This document shows positions 43,831 through 56,678 of a stretch of DNA of 64,000 bases, in pieces. The notes beneath the pieces were generated by a model that did not search any database, was not told where the DNA came from, and was given only the letters and a program-made list of their open reading frames with translations. Each line of letters opens with the position of its first letter. Position 1 is the stretch's first letter. Source of the stretch: Magnolia sinica (taxonomy: Eukaryota; Streptophyta; Magnoliopsida; Magnoliales; Magnoliaceae); NCBI RefSeq assembly GCF_029962835.1, contig NC_080583.1:620001-684000 (forward strand), read 5' to 3'. Made by a program: the position numbers and the translations under genes.

Positions 43831-45274
43831 ATTGGCTAATTGGTCGTGTGCAGTTGAGAGCAGGAGTTTTAGGTGATCGTTATGTACTACTCAAGTTTAA
43901 AAGAAAAATTAGTAAATGGCTGTAAGACCAGTTATGCTTTGTAAAAGAAAATGTTTAGAAGTTAAAGAACCACGTATTTAAAGAATGAGTGCAGCTGAAA
44001 TGTGACTGTTGAGATGGATGAGTGGCAAGACATGATTTCATCATGTGGAATGAGACTGAGAACTGTGTTAGTTAAAAAGAATGAGTTGTTATGAGTTGGA
44101 GGCTTTAAAAATATAAGAGAATGACATGAAAGGACGTGTGTGTGTGTGTGTATGTTTTCCCCTGAGGATTTCAGATGTACTGAAAAACTGTAACATCCAG
44201 CTGGAAGTATAGAGATCGTCAGAGGTTACAATGAGATTCAAAATTTTCAAACGCTACGGCTATAATTGACTTCCGGGAGTCAATGGGCCAGTTTGGCCCG
44301 TCAGGCTTCTGGGATCGGGCTGGAAAGTCCCGTTTTTAAATTGGTCAGTCTTGAACAGAAATGTCTGAAAGCCCGTCAGCCGGGCTCGACCCAACCCACT
44401 AGGATTTACATGTTTTTACTGGTTAAGCAAACCCCTTTTATCCTCCAAAATTTGAAAATCAAAATTCCCCTAGCATCACATTCCAAATTTATAAAATCAA
44501 ATTTCCCTCTAGTATTATCCCCAAAATGACTGGCCAGGCAGTAGCAGAGACTTCCCAAGAGCATAAGCCCCCAAAAAAGCCAAAAAAGAAGAAGGAATCA
44601 ATGGTCCTCGTTAATCTCCTCTACTCAGGCCTGATCTGCGAGGAGAAGACGTCCATCATGATGCCTACTCTCAAATGCATCTTGTTAGGCAGTAGTAACA
44701 TCAATCCCCATTCCCATCTCTCTCACCTTCACTTCCAACAAAAGCATACCATTTCTTTCCCTCTATTTGCAATGGGAAGAAGCCGTCATCAAGCGGTAGA
44801 GAAAGGCGGCATTTGTCGCATCCTTACTTTAAGAGCGGGTAAGTTCATCTCTTTCTCCCTCTCCTTAATTTTAGCTATTATGCTCGGGCTTGGGCCGGGC
44901 TTGGTTGGACTATATTAGCCCATCATAAGCTCTAGCTGAATTTGGACTTACTTTTAACAATGCGGGAGGAGTTAGATAGAGCTTAGCCCGGCCCTAACCC
45001 GGCCCATTGACAGGCAAGTGAAATTATTATTATTATTTTTTTCGAGTTTGTAATTCCTAGGATTTCAGGTTTAAATTACATGCAGGAGAGAACACGGATG
45101 GGAGCGGCTGGGGCGAATAATCCAGCGGCGCACGATAGCAAAGATGGCGTACTGAGCACGTAGAATCCAGCGGCGCACATTAGCAACGACGGCGCACGGA
45201 ATAGAAAAGGCAAAAAAGAAAAAAACTCCTCCCAACCGCAGGTAGCTCTCAGCAGCTCCTCCGACAGTTGGAAA
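43831..45274. other. Intergenic DNA and upstream region of the PBRP1-type gene
   Basis: A GGGCTTGGGCCGGGC repeat fragment lies at about 44885-45010, and a short (GT)n run near 44138-44152. Open frames at 44266-44918 resemble no family I know. A direct repeat AATCCAGCGGCGCAC at 45119 and 45164 (45-bp period) lies about 110-155 bp before the start codon of the next gene. Confidence 0.5.
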
Positions 45275-48200
45275 ATGTGGAGGATGAGCTGCCCGTACTG
45301 CTCTGGTGCGCAGGGGAGGTGCGTGAGCACCCCCTGGGGAAGGTCAGTGACGGAGTGCAGCTCGTGCGGTCGAGTGGTGGAGGAGCGCCAATCCCAACCG
45401 CACGATCTCTTCCTCCTCCGAGCCGTAGATTCCCCTCTCTCCCTCGTCACCCCCGACCTCTTCCTGGGCCCACAGGCCCACCAAAAAGCCCAAGGCATCG
45501 CCACTGTCAAAGAAGAAGAAGAAGAAGAAGATCCCTTCGAGCCCACCGGCTTCATCACCGCCTTCTCCACCTGGTCCCTCGAGCACACCCCAATCTTCGC
45601 TTCCTCCTCTCTCTCCTTCTCTGGCCACCTCGCCGAGCTTGAGCGCTCCCTTCTCGACTCTTCCTCCCAAAACCCCAACCCCAATTCGTCACCTGCGCCG
45701 GCACCGGGCACGGGCCCTGTCGTTGTCGTCGACAATCTCCGGGCCTACCTCCAGATTGTGGATGTCGCGTCCATCCTGGGCGTTGACCGCGACATCTCCG
45801 ACCACGCATTCCAGCTCTTCCGCAACTGCTCCTCCACCACCTGTTTGAGAAACCGCAGTGTTGAGGCGCTCGCCACCGCTGCCCTCGTGCAGGCTATCCG
45901 TGAGGCCCAGGAGCCCAGGACGCTGCAGGTATTGCCACTTTGTCTTGCCTCATTCTGTTCTGTGATTTGGGTACTTAAGATTTTGGTAGAAATTAAGCTT
46001 TTGTTTCGTTTTTACTTATTTTTCAGCTGTCAGGCTCTTTTTTTTTTTTCCGAGTAATTTAGTTTCCTTCTCTTTTATGCTAAATCCAATAAATTAGAGC
46101 TTCTATTTCCTACTGTTAGGATTTCTTAGTGGATCAGCCATAACTAATCAATGGATTGGATTGTCTGGATCAGTGGCCATTAAATTGGAGGATTAGGGGT
46201 TGTTTGGATGCCCGCAAGATTTTGAGTTGTAACTGACATTCACCTCAAAGTCCAGTGCTTGGAGTATTGAATCGTTCCAAAATCTTTTAATCATATAAGA
46301 AACCTTGCCATAGAATATGGCATTAGGTTGAGCTCTATCTTGATGAATATTTAAGCTGATTTTTAGGTTAAACCAATCATCGAATGGGATACAAAAGTGA
46401 GCCAACATTTCGAGATGCTTGTAATGTGGAGCAATAACTTAATATAAGAAACAATGGAATTAAAATATTAATAATAAACCTAAACATGTCTTCATTAGCA
46501 CAATCCACTACCAACAAATAAAGCGCGTCAATAAAAATGTTTGTTTTGAAATCATTTTCTCTAGTTGTATATGTTTCTCGCTGGGGTTTACTCTATTAAG
46601 GAATGTCTCGGCTAAATGCGATCATTCTGCAGGGAATGAACAGGCCCTATACACCATTTCCTCATCTATGGTTGTCAAATTTCCCAACTCCTCCCACAAA
46701 TTTTCCACTGTTTCGATTGCAAAAAAAATGCACGTCTCTTATTGGCAGAGGCCAACAGATTTCTGCATGACACTCATCGTGAGAGTGACCTTCTTCTTTG
46801 CTGGCCCTGCAGTTGAGATTCCATGGGTGCAAATGGTGCATATGATTTGGAGGGGTATGGGGATTATGGGATGTCATCCATGGAGTGAGATTGGAGGATA
46901 TCTTCTCTGTGCGCTTTAGCTGGAGTACATGTTGTATTGCTCATAGCAGAATCGTCTCTACATATTATTTCAAGCTCCTTTAACCATGGGCATGGCTTAT
47001 TTCTAATTTTTTGGACTTCACTCCATGAAACAAAAAGAGTTCAGAAATGAAACACTCTCCACAAGTATGTCATAAGAATATGTTGAACATTAAATGTTCT
47101 TTTATCCACTTTGGTAAATTCAGCCCAAACTTTTGGTTCAACAGTCACACATTTTCTTTCTTCATCCTAGTTGAAGCCACTTTTGCTCATTGCAATCGTT
47201 TTCAACTTATAGTTTCTTTTTTATTTTTTTCAATGCACATAATCGGTTCTTACAGTTATCAGCAGTCACCTGCACACAAAATATGTCTTTCATATTTTCC
47301 TACTTTATTCATAGTAACTTCTTTAAAAGAATTATCGGATTTTTTCCTTGATAATACTTCCTTGACTAATACGTTTGTCATACATCCGTCCATGTATAGA
47401 GTTCAATTGATTTGTGCCTTTCGGTTACTGCTGCTTGCCCTTGAATGTTGCGACATGCTTTATATAATCACACATTTGCAAGCTATATAAGATATATGAA
47501 AGCAAAGTAGAAATGGTGCTAGGAATGTTACATGAAATGAAAAATAAAATAAAATAATGCATTCATATGCCAAGTAACAATAAGTGCAACATTTATATTC
47601 AAGTAAACATTTTTTTCAGAAAACAATCAATTGACATTCTGTCTTGATTTATAATTTGCTCACACAACAAACACAAGCCCTAGTCTAAATTCTTTTCATC
47701 TCGGTTTCTCTCTTTTAGTCCTTGTGGAGTCATTTTCTAAGCCACTTTCATTCTCTTTTTCACTAACTTCATCTTTGTCCACATTACCTCCATTTTTATA
47801 ATCATTGCTATCATTGTTATTCTCCACATCAGGCTATGAATCATGACTCTTGTTTATAATTTTATTATGTAAGATACAAATGCGAAAACTATCTTCACCT
47901 GTATATTTATTGGACAAGCTGGGTCTGTCTTTAGTATAGGAGATTGTGCCTTCAACATTCTAGAGGCACGTTCTATGGCATTTTATAACGATGAATCCCA
48001 AAGATTAAACAACTCCTCCATCTTAGGCTCACAACTTTGCCTGAATTCCTCTAGATGATGTCGAACTCCACGAAATGATGCTAAAAAAGGGACATGTTTG
48101 GAAAATTAGCATCAACTAATTAGTATTTACCTACAAGGAACATAGGTTGGAAGTCATTAATTTTAATCTACATATTTATTAGTAGTTACGTATGGGCTGA

Positions 48201-51200
48201 TGTGAGTTTTTTTTTTTTCTTTTCTTTTAAAGGTGGGGTTGACTTTTGAGGCAGTCAATTTGTCTTCTCGTGTGAGAGCATCTGTCAGTATACATGAATC
48301 CGATGTTGATCCTTCCAACCTCGTTTGTACGTATTGAAAATTTAAATCGAAAGAGTAGCTTGTTAGCACATTCAGGGAAATAAATCCCTTTCAAGGTATT
48401 CCGTATCGGTAATGGTGGCCGTAATGGTCACCACCATTACCGATACGAGTATCAGCTATAACGGCTGATATGGGGGTGTAACAACTGTTACGACCACCAT
48501 AACGGTTGAAAATTTGCTTTTGCCCGAAAAATTCTGAAAAAATATTTAGAAAATCAAGAATAATGTAAATATTCCAAAAACGTCTTCATTTTTTGTCTTG
48601 AACATGTTTATGATAGTGTAACTGTCCAGTCTTTGGTGAGAGTGTTGTATCAGGTTGTCTAGTGAATTTGTGAACATGATTATATCTATCTAATGTTTAC
48701 ACATCACAATCAAGCATTAAAACTAGAAATAAGAAAAAAAAATGCATAAATACTACTTTATCAATTTTTTGAAAAAAAAAAAGGCCATCGGAGCTTCTAT
48801 TCCCTCAAACCACTTCAATCTATGATTTTAATATTAAAAACTATAGTAAGAGTGATCAAAATCTATTGTAAAATTATATAGGAGAGTTTTTGGAATGAGA
48901 CAAGTAAAAAAAGGGGGAGAAAAATGGATTTAAATAGAAAAAAGTGGCCATTTTTCGACCGTTACGAGGGTAACAGTCGTTATGCCCTGTAACGGCCTTT
49001 ACGGCCACTGTAACGGCTGATATGATCCCAAAAAACCAACTGCCCCCGTTTCACCCTCGTATCGTGTAATGGTCATGGTTGTTACCTATACATATCGGCC
49101 TTTATGGGCGTATCATAACGGATACGGAACATCTTGATCCCTTTCAATTACGCCACTTAGCTCGATCCTTTAAAGGGATCATTGCTGGAATGTATGTGTG
49201 TCTATGGTTGGAACATAATGTTAAAAGAGGGAACTATAGCTTATGAGTTGTTTATTATTTTAGTTTTTAAGATGGCAATTATAAAATGAAAAATACCTAC
49301 TTACTAACTTGAAAATACATTAAAAACCTTGTACCATTCATTATTTCGGGAACCACCTAGGTGGTTTCAAAAGTTTGCTATGTGGCTCAACGATTGTGTG
49401 AAGTACCCTGCTGAAGTAGCAATTAATTATTTCCTTGGAATATTTGAAATGTTGCTGCATAACATGGTTCTTAATGTGATGACTAATTGTATAAAGGAAA
49501 ATTACTTTTTTGTTTTTTTGGTTTGTAGAGACGCCGAATGTGCTTCATAGGTTTAACTTTTTTTTTTTTGGGTACCATGTCACTTAGGCAAATTAAGGTC
49601 TCGTCACGCTTATGAATACAATTGTAGCATGTTGGCCCTAGTCCATTAACAATTGCATCCATAGCTTGAGTGTTGATCCAATTTCATTGATGCCATTGTG
49701 GTTCTTCTAGCATATGGTTTTCCTCAAGCCAAGCAATCGTTAATGCACTGGCCGTGGTGCAGCCATGGCATTAAATTCCATACCGGAATCTAAATCAAAC
49801 ATGTTAACCTGACATTTGACAACCAGTAATTTGATTAAGAAAAAATTGGATGGATGGATGGTAAAACATTGTTGAAGCCAAGCACCATCATTTCAAGGCA
49901 ACACATTGTGAATAAAGAGAGATTTGCTAAGTCCACATGCGTGTACAAGGCAGCTGATGCACGTTCCGTACATTTCCCAGCCTGTCGCATCAGTACTAGA
50001 GATATGATCCATTCATAAAAAAAACTACCGCTATTACATGCTCTTCCCCGAGAATTAGGTTGGTCCAATTTTTAGGTAAGCCCTGCTCACAAAACAAATT
50101 TGTGGCTGAAGTTTTCTAAACTTATTGAACTATTTCTAACATCATGGCCCACCTGCTTAATGGACCAGATTTGTTTTTGAGAGAACACGTCTGCCTGTTC
50201 AGAACCACATTCTGCATATTATAAGGAAATGTATTTTTCTTGTTTTTACTAGTAAAGTTTAATTAGGGATCGAAATCTCATTGACACCGCACTGCCTCGA
50301 CCAACTTTATTGATGAACTAGTGAGCTGGAGGATTCTATTTTAAGTGATATCCATGCCACAAAGAAATTCTACATGTATCATAAAAGTTACTCTTGTTGG
50401 ACCATACAAATTGTGAATAACAACTCAAGATTGTTGAAAAATCAGAAATTACACCGATTTGATACCTGACTCTTAGTGGATATTTGATGGACAACCAAAT
50501 GGAAAAATACCGTAGATCATAATTCAGAAAAGCAAGCATCCACAAATCAAAGGTTATTATTGTTCAAATAATTTGATTCTAGGATCAGGAGCTTGATACA
50601 CACTGATTCTAGGGATTTTTGTGTGCAGGCATGTTGTTTGCATGCCATCCAACCCGTTCATTACGTGCATTTCATATGGAAAAAAGGGACAACCCAAAAA
50701 TTGGGCCACTTCAAAACTCATATGGGCCGCACTATGTGACTTAAAGGTTTTAGTTATATTCATGATTTTACACCCGATCTTGATGGTGTGGCTCAATTGC
50801 GTTTACATCTAGCTGATTTTTTGGGTGCCCCATTAAGTGTGTCTGATGCACCGTTCAGATGCCTTGTATGTCTGACACTCATTAGGTGTACCAACTCAGT
50901 GAATGGGCTGGACATATACAGAAATAACTGATTAGTTGGCCCACCTTTTCTAGTGAGCATGACAAAGGGCCTGATCCATTGACACAAAGTAAGTCGGGCC
51001 ACATGTATGGATCAGCCTAGTCCCTAGTGCTGTTAATGGGCTGGGCGTGGGCCATGTAAATAAAAGTTTTGAACAGGTCCTGCCTGAGCAGTTCAAATCC
51101 TTGCCAAAGCCAAACCTTGGCCCAGCCCACTGACAGCCCTAATCCCACTTTCTCTTAGTGGAAAAAAGAAGGGGAGAAGAGGAAGCATCACATCACAACT

Positions 51201-52949
51201 ATCTTTTTTGGATTACGTTCCTAAAGGTGGCTGATGGCATGGCTTATGCTCTTCCATTGTCTGCTTCTCTGGCTACTGTAGGTGGTGTAATGGATGCTTT
51301 GCTGCCCTCTCTGTTGTAGGTGCTGTGATGGCTATCATGACTATTGTAAAGAGGAGTGTTTCCCTCTCAATGGAGAGATTCCAAAATTTCAAACGTTAGT
51401 CTCTAAGTCGCTTACAGGGAACTGAAATCCCACCCCTACCCCTCCATTAACTTCCACACTCCCCTGTGCATGGTGTCTGGTTGAGAATGGGATACTGGGA
51501 TACTCCCAAAGTGTGGGGACGCATAGAGAAAGGGATTAGCTTATACAAAATACAATTGCCAGGAGGCAATTTTGTAAGTGGTGTTTGATAGAAGCTGAAT
51601 ACAATGCAAGAATGGAAATACAGTGGAGCCAATGTAATGTTATTTCATTCTGTAACTGGTATCCTGAAAATACAAAAAAAAAAACCTATTATGCACACTC
51701 CATTTTAGTTCTACATATTGCAAGTCAAACACTAATCTGGACCATTACCACTGCTGTTTGTTAAATCCGTCATTTTCTATTTCAGATAGCTTTTCTCAAT
51801 TTACAATTCAGTAAAATGCCATGATTGGAAAGGTTGTAGAGTTGTTTTCAACCATATGTAAAGCTATTCTTAAAAGCCAACCGAACAATTCAGGAAGTGA
51901 CTCCATTCTTTTCATAAGATGTACAATGAAGTTTTATCCTATTCAAAAGTCTTCTCCAGTTGAAGTTGCTTCCAAACACCCTTAAATGCCCAATGAAGAA
52001 CAAAGCCATGCGACTAATGTTAATGCTTTGTCAGAAATTGGGATTTCATGGAAAATAATAGAGATATCAGAAGACGTGTTTATTCCTAGAAATTTTGATG
52101 GTCCAAGAGCTTGGAAACGTGTGGCGAATGGCAAAATTTCCATATCATCGTTCAAAATCTTAAGTCTACTTGGGAGTCTTCTCTCTTCGCTTCAATTTGG
52201 GTTTCGTTGGTCTCTCCTAAAGTTGAGGCTTATAACCAGCAAAATCCTTACCTTTCGCCATCTTAAAAGTCAACAACATAGGCTCTCTAATACTTGTTCA
52301 TCATTTCTTTATTCATTGTGAGGTGGTGAAAATTATGTGGGAGGTATGCCTAGCTCTTTCTGGTCTCATTTGGGTCATCCAAAATGAGTTGAGGAAAGCT
52401 TTCCTCAGTTGGGGTTCTGGGTCCGTCTAAGGAGAGGAAGAATTATGTGGTGAATGCTCCCATTTGCAGTTTGTTGAAAGATATGGAAAGTGAAGAGTGA
52501 TTGACTATTTTAATGGTCAGAGAATGTTTGTGCCAGAGATTGCCGAAAGGATAAAAAGTAGCATTATTAGGTGGGCCTCATAAAAAAAAGAAAGAAAGAA
52601 TTCAGAGAGATTAATGTATCCAATTTCCGTACAGATTCGATGGCCATAATTGGCAGTGAACTTTTGCATTTGGCAATTGTTCACTGGTGGAATTGTCTGT
52701 GAGGTGGTGTTCATTGGTGGAATTGTCCATTAGGTGGTGTTTGAAAGCTAAATTTCAAGTGCATGTGCATGCGTCCGGTTGACCTCGGGTTTCTATGTAT
52801 AAAGCCTTGGATCTCAGTTTTGTGTTTAATGAGTTCTGCCTTATTACATCTAGGTTAAACATTTCATTGCCCATGTAGGGGGAGGCAAATGAGGTAAATA
52901 AAGTAGCGGATGTTCATGGCTATGTTTATCGGGAATTTCCTTTTAATCG

Positions 52950-52986
<37 letters not shown>

Positions 52987-54432
52987 ACTAAATTTCTTAA
53001 GCATTCTCCATTGAACTAAATTTCCACTGTTTACTTCTATTCATAAACTTGGAATGTAGACAGACTCACTTCAGAGAAAATAGAGATTTTCTCTCAACTT
53101 CTTTGAAATAAAAGATCCCTATTTTATTATCATTTTGTATGCATATGTTTAATGCTGTCATTTTGCATTCTTACGAAGATCTAACTTATGCTGGCATCAC
53201 AACTGCTCAATATGTTTGTCACTATTAGGGGATTTAATCCAGCTTCTCCTGAAACAGGAAATCTCGACTGCAGCCAACCTTCCTCAGAAGGAGATTGGAA
53301 AGTACATCAAAATACTCGGTGAAGCCCTACAACTAAGCCAACCCATTAACAGCAATTCCATATCGGTTCACATGCCGAGGTTCTGCACTCTCCTTCAACT
53401 CAACAAGTCTGCTCAGGTATTTTTCATTGAAAATGACTACACGATTTGTTACCATTCAAAGAAAGAAAGAAAAAGAAAAGAGACTTCACCCCAAAAGCAT
53501 ATAATCTTTATTCTCATCAAGAGATAGACAACTTGGTATGATCTTCTCAGGAACTTGCTACGCACATTGGAGAAGTTGTAATCAACAAATGCTTCTGCAC
53601 GCGTAGGAACCCTATTAGTATATCTGCGGCTGCCATATATCTCGCGTGCCAGCTAGAAGACAAACGCAAAACCCAGGCTGAGATCTGCAAAGTAACAGGT
53701 CTCACTGAAGTTACTCTTCGTAAAGTGTACAAAGAGCTTCTAGAGAATTGGGACGATCTGCTCCCGCCCAATTACACACCTGCCGTTCCTCCTGAGAAGG
53801 CATTCCCCATGACAACGATCGCTTCAGGCCGTTCTTCGAATCCTAGAGTTGACACCACTGAGATTCCTTCTTCTTCAGCTGTTCAACAAGATAAAGAAAA
53901 ACAGCCGGAAGTTATGAAACCATGTAAAATGGCAGAAGTTTCTGAGATGGAATCTCAGGCCAGAGGCAAAGAGGAGGTGAACAGGAAAAGCAACTCCCGT
54001 GGCCCACCTTTGGTGCCATATGGAGTAGCGAATATGGATCACCAGGTCCTGAATCGAGGGGCCTACAGGCTGCCCCAGCACCAGCACATGTTTGGCTTCC
54101 CTCCCTTCAGGCCAGAAGGAGAGAAAATTCAGAAGCACGATGGAGGCATTGACATTAATGAGACTCTCTCTGAAACGATGGATTTCAATCAGAGGGTTGA
54201 AATAGACCCAAAGAGTAGTGCTGCTCAAAAGGTATCTCAGTTTTCTGGTTCGTCATCTTCAAACGAGAGGCAAAATCCATGGCCGTTTCATCATCGTGGG
54301 ATGCTTGCATCTGGGCCTTCTCATGTTCGGTTCATGCAGCCACAGATGGCGTCAGGTTCAGGACTTCAAGGAATCTGGTATCCAAACAGAGCGGAGAAGG
54401 CGGATCTGTCTAGGGAAACAGATGGGTCATAG
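45275..54432 (+). CDS. PBRP1: Plant-specific TFIIB-related protein (pBRP / PBRP1 type)
   Basis: Three coding exons join in frame: 45275-45928, 53258-53416 and 53551-54432, giving 564 residues. The N-terminus has a TFIIB zinc ribbon with Cys 6, 9, 28 and 31 (SCPYC and TECSSCGRVVEE). Then come PFEPTGFITAFSTWSLE and two cyclin-like repeats, about residues 150-245 (RAYLQIVDVASILGVD, RNRSVEALATAALVQAIREA) and 262-340 (CTLLQLNKSAQELATHIGEV, ISISAAAIYLACQLEDKRKT, TEVTLRKVYKELLENWDDLL). A polar tail of about 220 residues follows. In Arabidopsis pBRP is a general-transcription-factor relative reported at plastid envelopes and in nuclei. This protein seems longer than Arabidopsis pBRP (about 500 residues, from memory), mostly in the tail and an Asp/Glu run near residue 80. 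Start could be ATG 45275 or 45284. Intron 1 is 7,329 bp. Confidence 0.92.
47040..48110 (-). pseudogene. Decayed PIF/Harbinger element: transposase and Myb/SANT-like partner
   Basis: On the minus strand, 48110-47900 reads FLASFRGVRHHLEEFRQSCE, PKMEELFNLWDSSL, a stop, then NAIERASRMLKAQSPILK, which is the C-terminal part of a Harbinger (DDE_4) transposase. Further along the same strand, about 47395-47040 reads MTNVLVKEVLSRKKSDNSFK and, after a gap, SGFN, a stop, DEERKCVTVEPKVWAEFTKV, which is the Myb/SANT-like protein these elements also encode. Between the two is an Asp/Glu/Asn-rich linker. Terminal repeats were not located. It lies antisense in intron 1 of the PBRP1-type gene. Confidence 0.65.
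48395..49136. mobile_element. MULE-like non-autonomous element, 742 bp, with 11-bp direct repeats
   Basis: Perfect 11-bp repeats ATCCCTTTCAA flank it at 48384-48394 and 49137-49147. The ends share TTCCGTATC in inverted orientation. The subterminal DNA is rich in GTAACGG and GGCCGTAA words. A perfect 16-bp inverted repeat (GTATCGGTAATGGTGG at 48403-48418 and its complement at 48431-48446) forms a hairpin with a 12-base loop near the left end. Duplications of 9 to 11 bp suggest the Mutator superfamily. No coding frame is present. It is in intron 1 of the PBRP1-type gene. Confidence 0.75.
51990..52510 (+). pseudogene. LINE zf-RVT tail fragment
   Basis: Across frames the text reads SLVSPKVEAYNQQNPYLS, LFIHCEVVKIMWEVCLALSG and LIWVIQNELRKAFLSWGSGS, which matches the C-terminal zf-RVT region of plant L1 ORF2 proteins. 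Stops and frameshifts are present. It lies in intron 1 of the PBRP1-type gene. Confidence 0.55.
52953..52984. repeat. (CT)n microsatellite
   Basis: A CT run of about 32 bp lies in intron 1 of the PBRP1-type gene, about 270 bp before exon 2. Confidence 0.9.
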
Positions 54433-56678
54433 TCTTCATGGGCACAGGCCCCTATCGGATGAAAGAAATCCCACATATAATTACCATTTGATTTCTCCAA
54501 TGGTCACTGATAGCTGGAATTTGCGAGATCAAGGTTTCCAGTGGTGTTTTAAGGGGGCTCAACTGTATATCTTGCAGGTTCTTGGCTTGTTTGGTTCTTT
54601 GATCTCAGTCACCCATGTGATCTTTTATGGTAATTGGCTGCAGAAAAATGCTAATATCTGTATATTATCTTGAAAAAAAGGGAAAAGGTTGGAAGATTGC
54701 TCTAACCACTAGTGTTTAAAGCAGTGAATCTGCACGGCATTGAACATCGAGGTCTCAGGGCCCCTCTACACTGATATGCGCAAGGCACTGCGGTGTCTTG
54801 TGAATTCAGTTTTCATTTCTTGTTTTAGGCCGGGTTTGGATGAACTGGCTAATCAAATTGCAAATTCGTAGTTTAACAAAGTGGAAATGGTGCTGTTCAG
54901 AAAAAAAAAAAAAAGAAAAAAAGGAAAAAAAGTAAAAGTAAAAAGAAAAGGAGAGATGGCTAGTTTGGATTTACCTCTGTAATTTATATTGAAGGACGAT
55001 GCTCCATTCTGCAATCACATTACTTTCAAATTGGACTCGAAAGGAATTTCACTGACTGTTGAAAGTGTTGGATGTGAATCCATGCTCCTGCAGAGCACCG
55101 CTCCCATCTTCAACCCAAATGGTGAAGACCATCCTCTCATCTTCATCCAAATGTTGCATCTTCGTCTCCTCTCTTGACCCTCTCATATGGAGGGATTGCT
55201 TAAGCTCTCCTTTCTCTATTTCTCCCAGGGGTGGAATGGGCCAGATAGATCCAGTCCTGCCCGTACTTAAAGCCCAGGCCCAAGCCAAGAAGGCTAGGAC
55301 AACGGCTGAAGCCCAATCTTAAAATTTTGGTTGGGCCCAGCCTGAAAATTGATAAAATCCCCATATCCCCCTTCAATTTTTCCAATTTACTTGGTGATCA
55401 AGTGGGACACATGGTCAGAGAAATAGACATTTTAAAGGAATGAAACTGTCAGCATTCTGCTTGGCTGAAGAGTGGGCTGGTATATTTCATATTGGTAGGA
55501 AATAAGCATGCAAATGTAAAGTCAGGTCATGTCGGGCCAGAACGGGCCAACATGACTTCTACCCAAGTCCAACCAAAATTGATCAGGCCATGCATGCAAG
55601 GCCCAAATCTGGATTGGGCTCATGGGTAGCCTCCTGACAGAGCTCAGTGCCACCCTTCACTTCTGTGAATCTTCATAAAATAACATTGGCGTTAGAGCCA
55701 AATCTTGCATAGGGTTTTCATTTCTTCTTTCTTCGATTCTTTTTATCTTTAATGTGACTTCTAGGGCCACCCAAATTGTGCTAACCGTCCAAACATAGCA
55801 TGGTAAACAGTAAGATAGATCTTCCATTTCCATCAATAGCCACACATCTAGGTAAACATTCACAATGGCAAGTACCACTGGCGATGCAAGCGACAATGGC
55901 CACTGCAAAGATTAATATACATGACTGGACCTTTTCACACTTCTAAGGTTGAACTCTAGGAGCCGTGGTAAGCAACTGCATGATAGAAGGCTCATTTGGC
56001 AATGATGTATTGCCCTTGCCGTGTAACTCAGTCCAGCAACACAAGAAGGTGCACAGCTTTTGAGGTCGTTAAGTACAGCATGAACACCCTGATCCATAAC
56101 TCAAGTGGTAGACTGAGTGAAAGATACCTCGTTTCAACACTGAGGTCTTGGTATTGATCCCTTGTGGGGGTGGCTAACAGTGAAGTGTGAACTGACAGTG
56201 GGGTGTACTAACAAGCTAATCAAAAAAAAAAAACAAAAAAACATATGAGGTCTGTGAGACATGCCACATGCCTTTCAATAGAAGTGCTATACTAGGTGGC
56301 AATGGTGCTACTCTGGGATGCATGAGGTTTGGCACTCCCAGAAAATCAAGACTACTTTGACGGATTCATCATAAAAGTATTTTGAAGGAAAAAAAAAGGA
56401 GGTGCAATAACAAAATTGAATATGTTCCCAAAGCATCACAATCAAAAAAACCATTAATACACCAAAAACAATGTTACCATATCCATTTTGTGGAGGCCAG
56501 GACATGGGATTACTTGTCTTTCGAGGCACATCTCCCAATGGTGAGATCTTGGAACTGCCCATCTTCAGCCTTTTCATGTGCCTATATCCCGGGATATTTC
56601 AAGTCATTTTACAAAGTACGCAACAATACTCTGTACAAAGTACTGCTCATTGAGGCCATGGCAAGCATCAGGGAAAGA
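54433..56678. other. Region between convergent genes
   Basis: This holds the 3' UTRs of the PBRP1-type gene (plus) and the SEC12-like gene (minus). An A-rich tract lies at about 54898-54950, GGCCCAGGCC-type repeat fragments at 55240-55340 and 55530-55620, and a SINE at about 56068-56242. No gene was seen in between. Confidence 0.5.
56068..56242 (+). mobile_element. tRNA-derived SINE
   Basis: The body has A-box-like AACTCAAGTGGTAGACTGAG near 56099, B-box-like GGTATTGATCCC near 56150, and an A-rich end at 56222-56241. TGAGGTC at 56061-56067 and 56246-56252 may be the target duplication. It resembles the shorter element near 59545. Confidence 0.6.

Noticed and set aside
44266-44918. Two adjoining open frames of 87 and 130 codons
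   Set aside because: No family resemblance, biased composition (Lys and Ser runs), and they merge into a GGGCTTGG repeat fragment.
45076-45735. 219-codon open frame, minus strand, and overlapping frames on both strands
   Set aside because: Antisense shadows of the GC-rich first exon of the PBRP1-type gene, which has a clear family match on the plus strand.
46196-46645. Possible MITE with GGGGTTGTTTGGATGCC at the left and GGGCCTGTTC at the right
   Set aside because: The ends agree only loosely and no target duplication was found.
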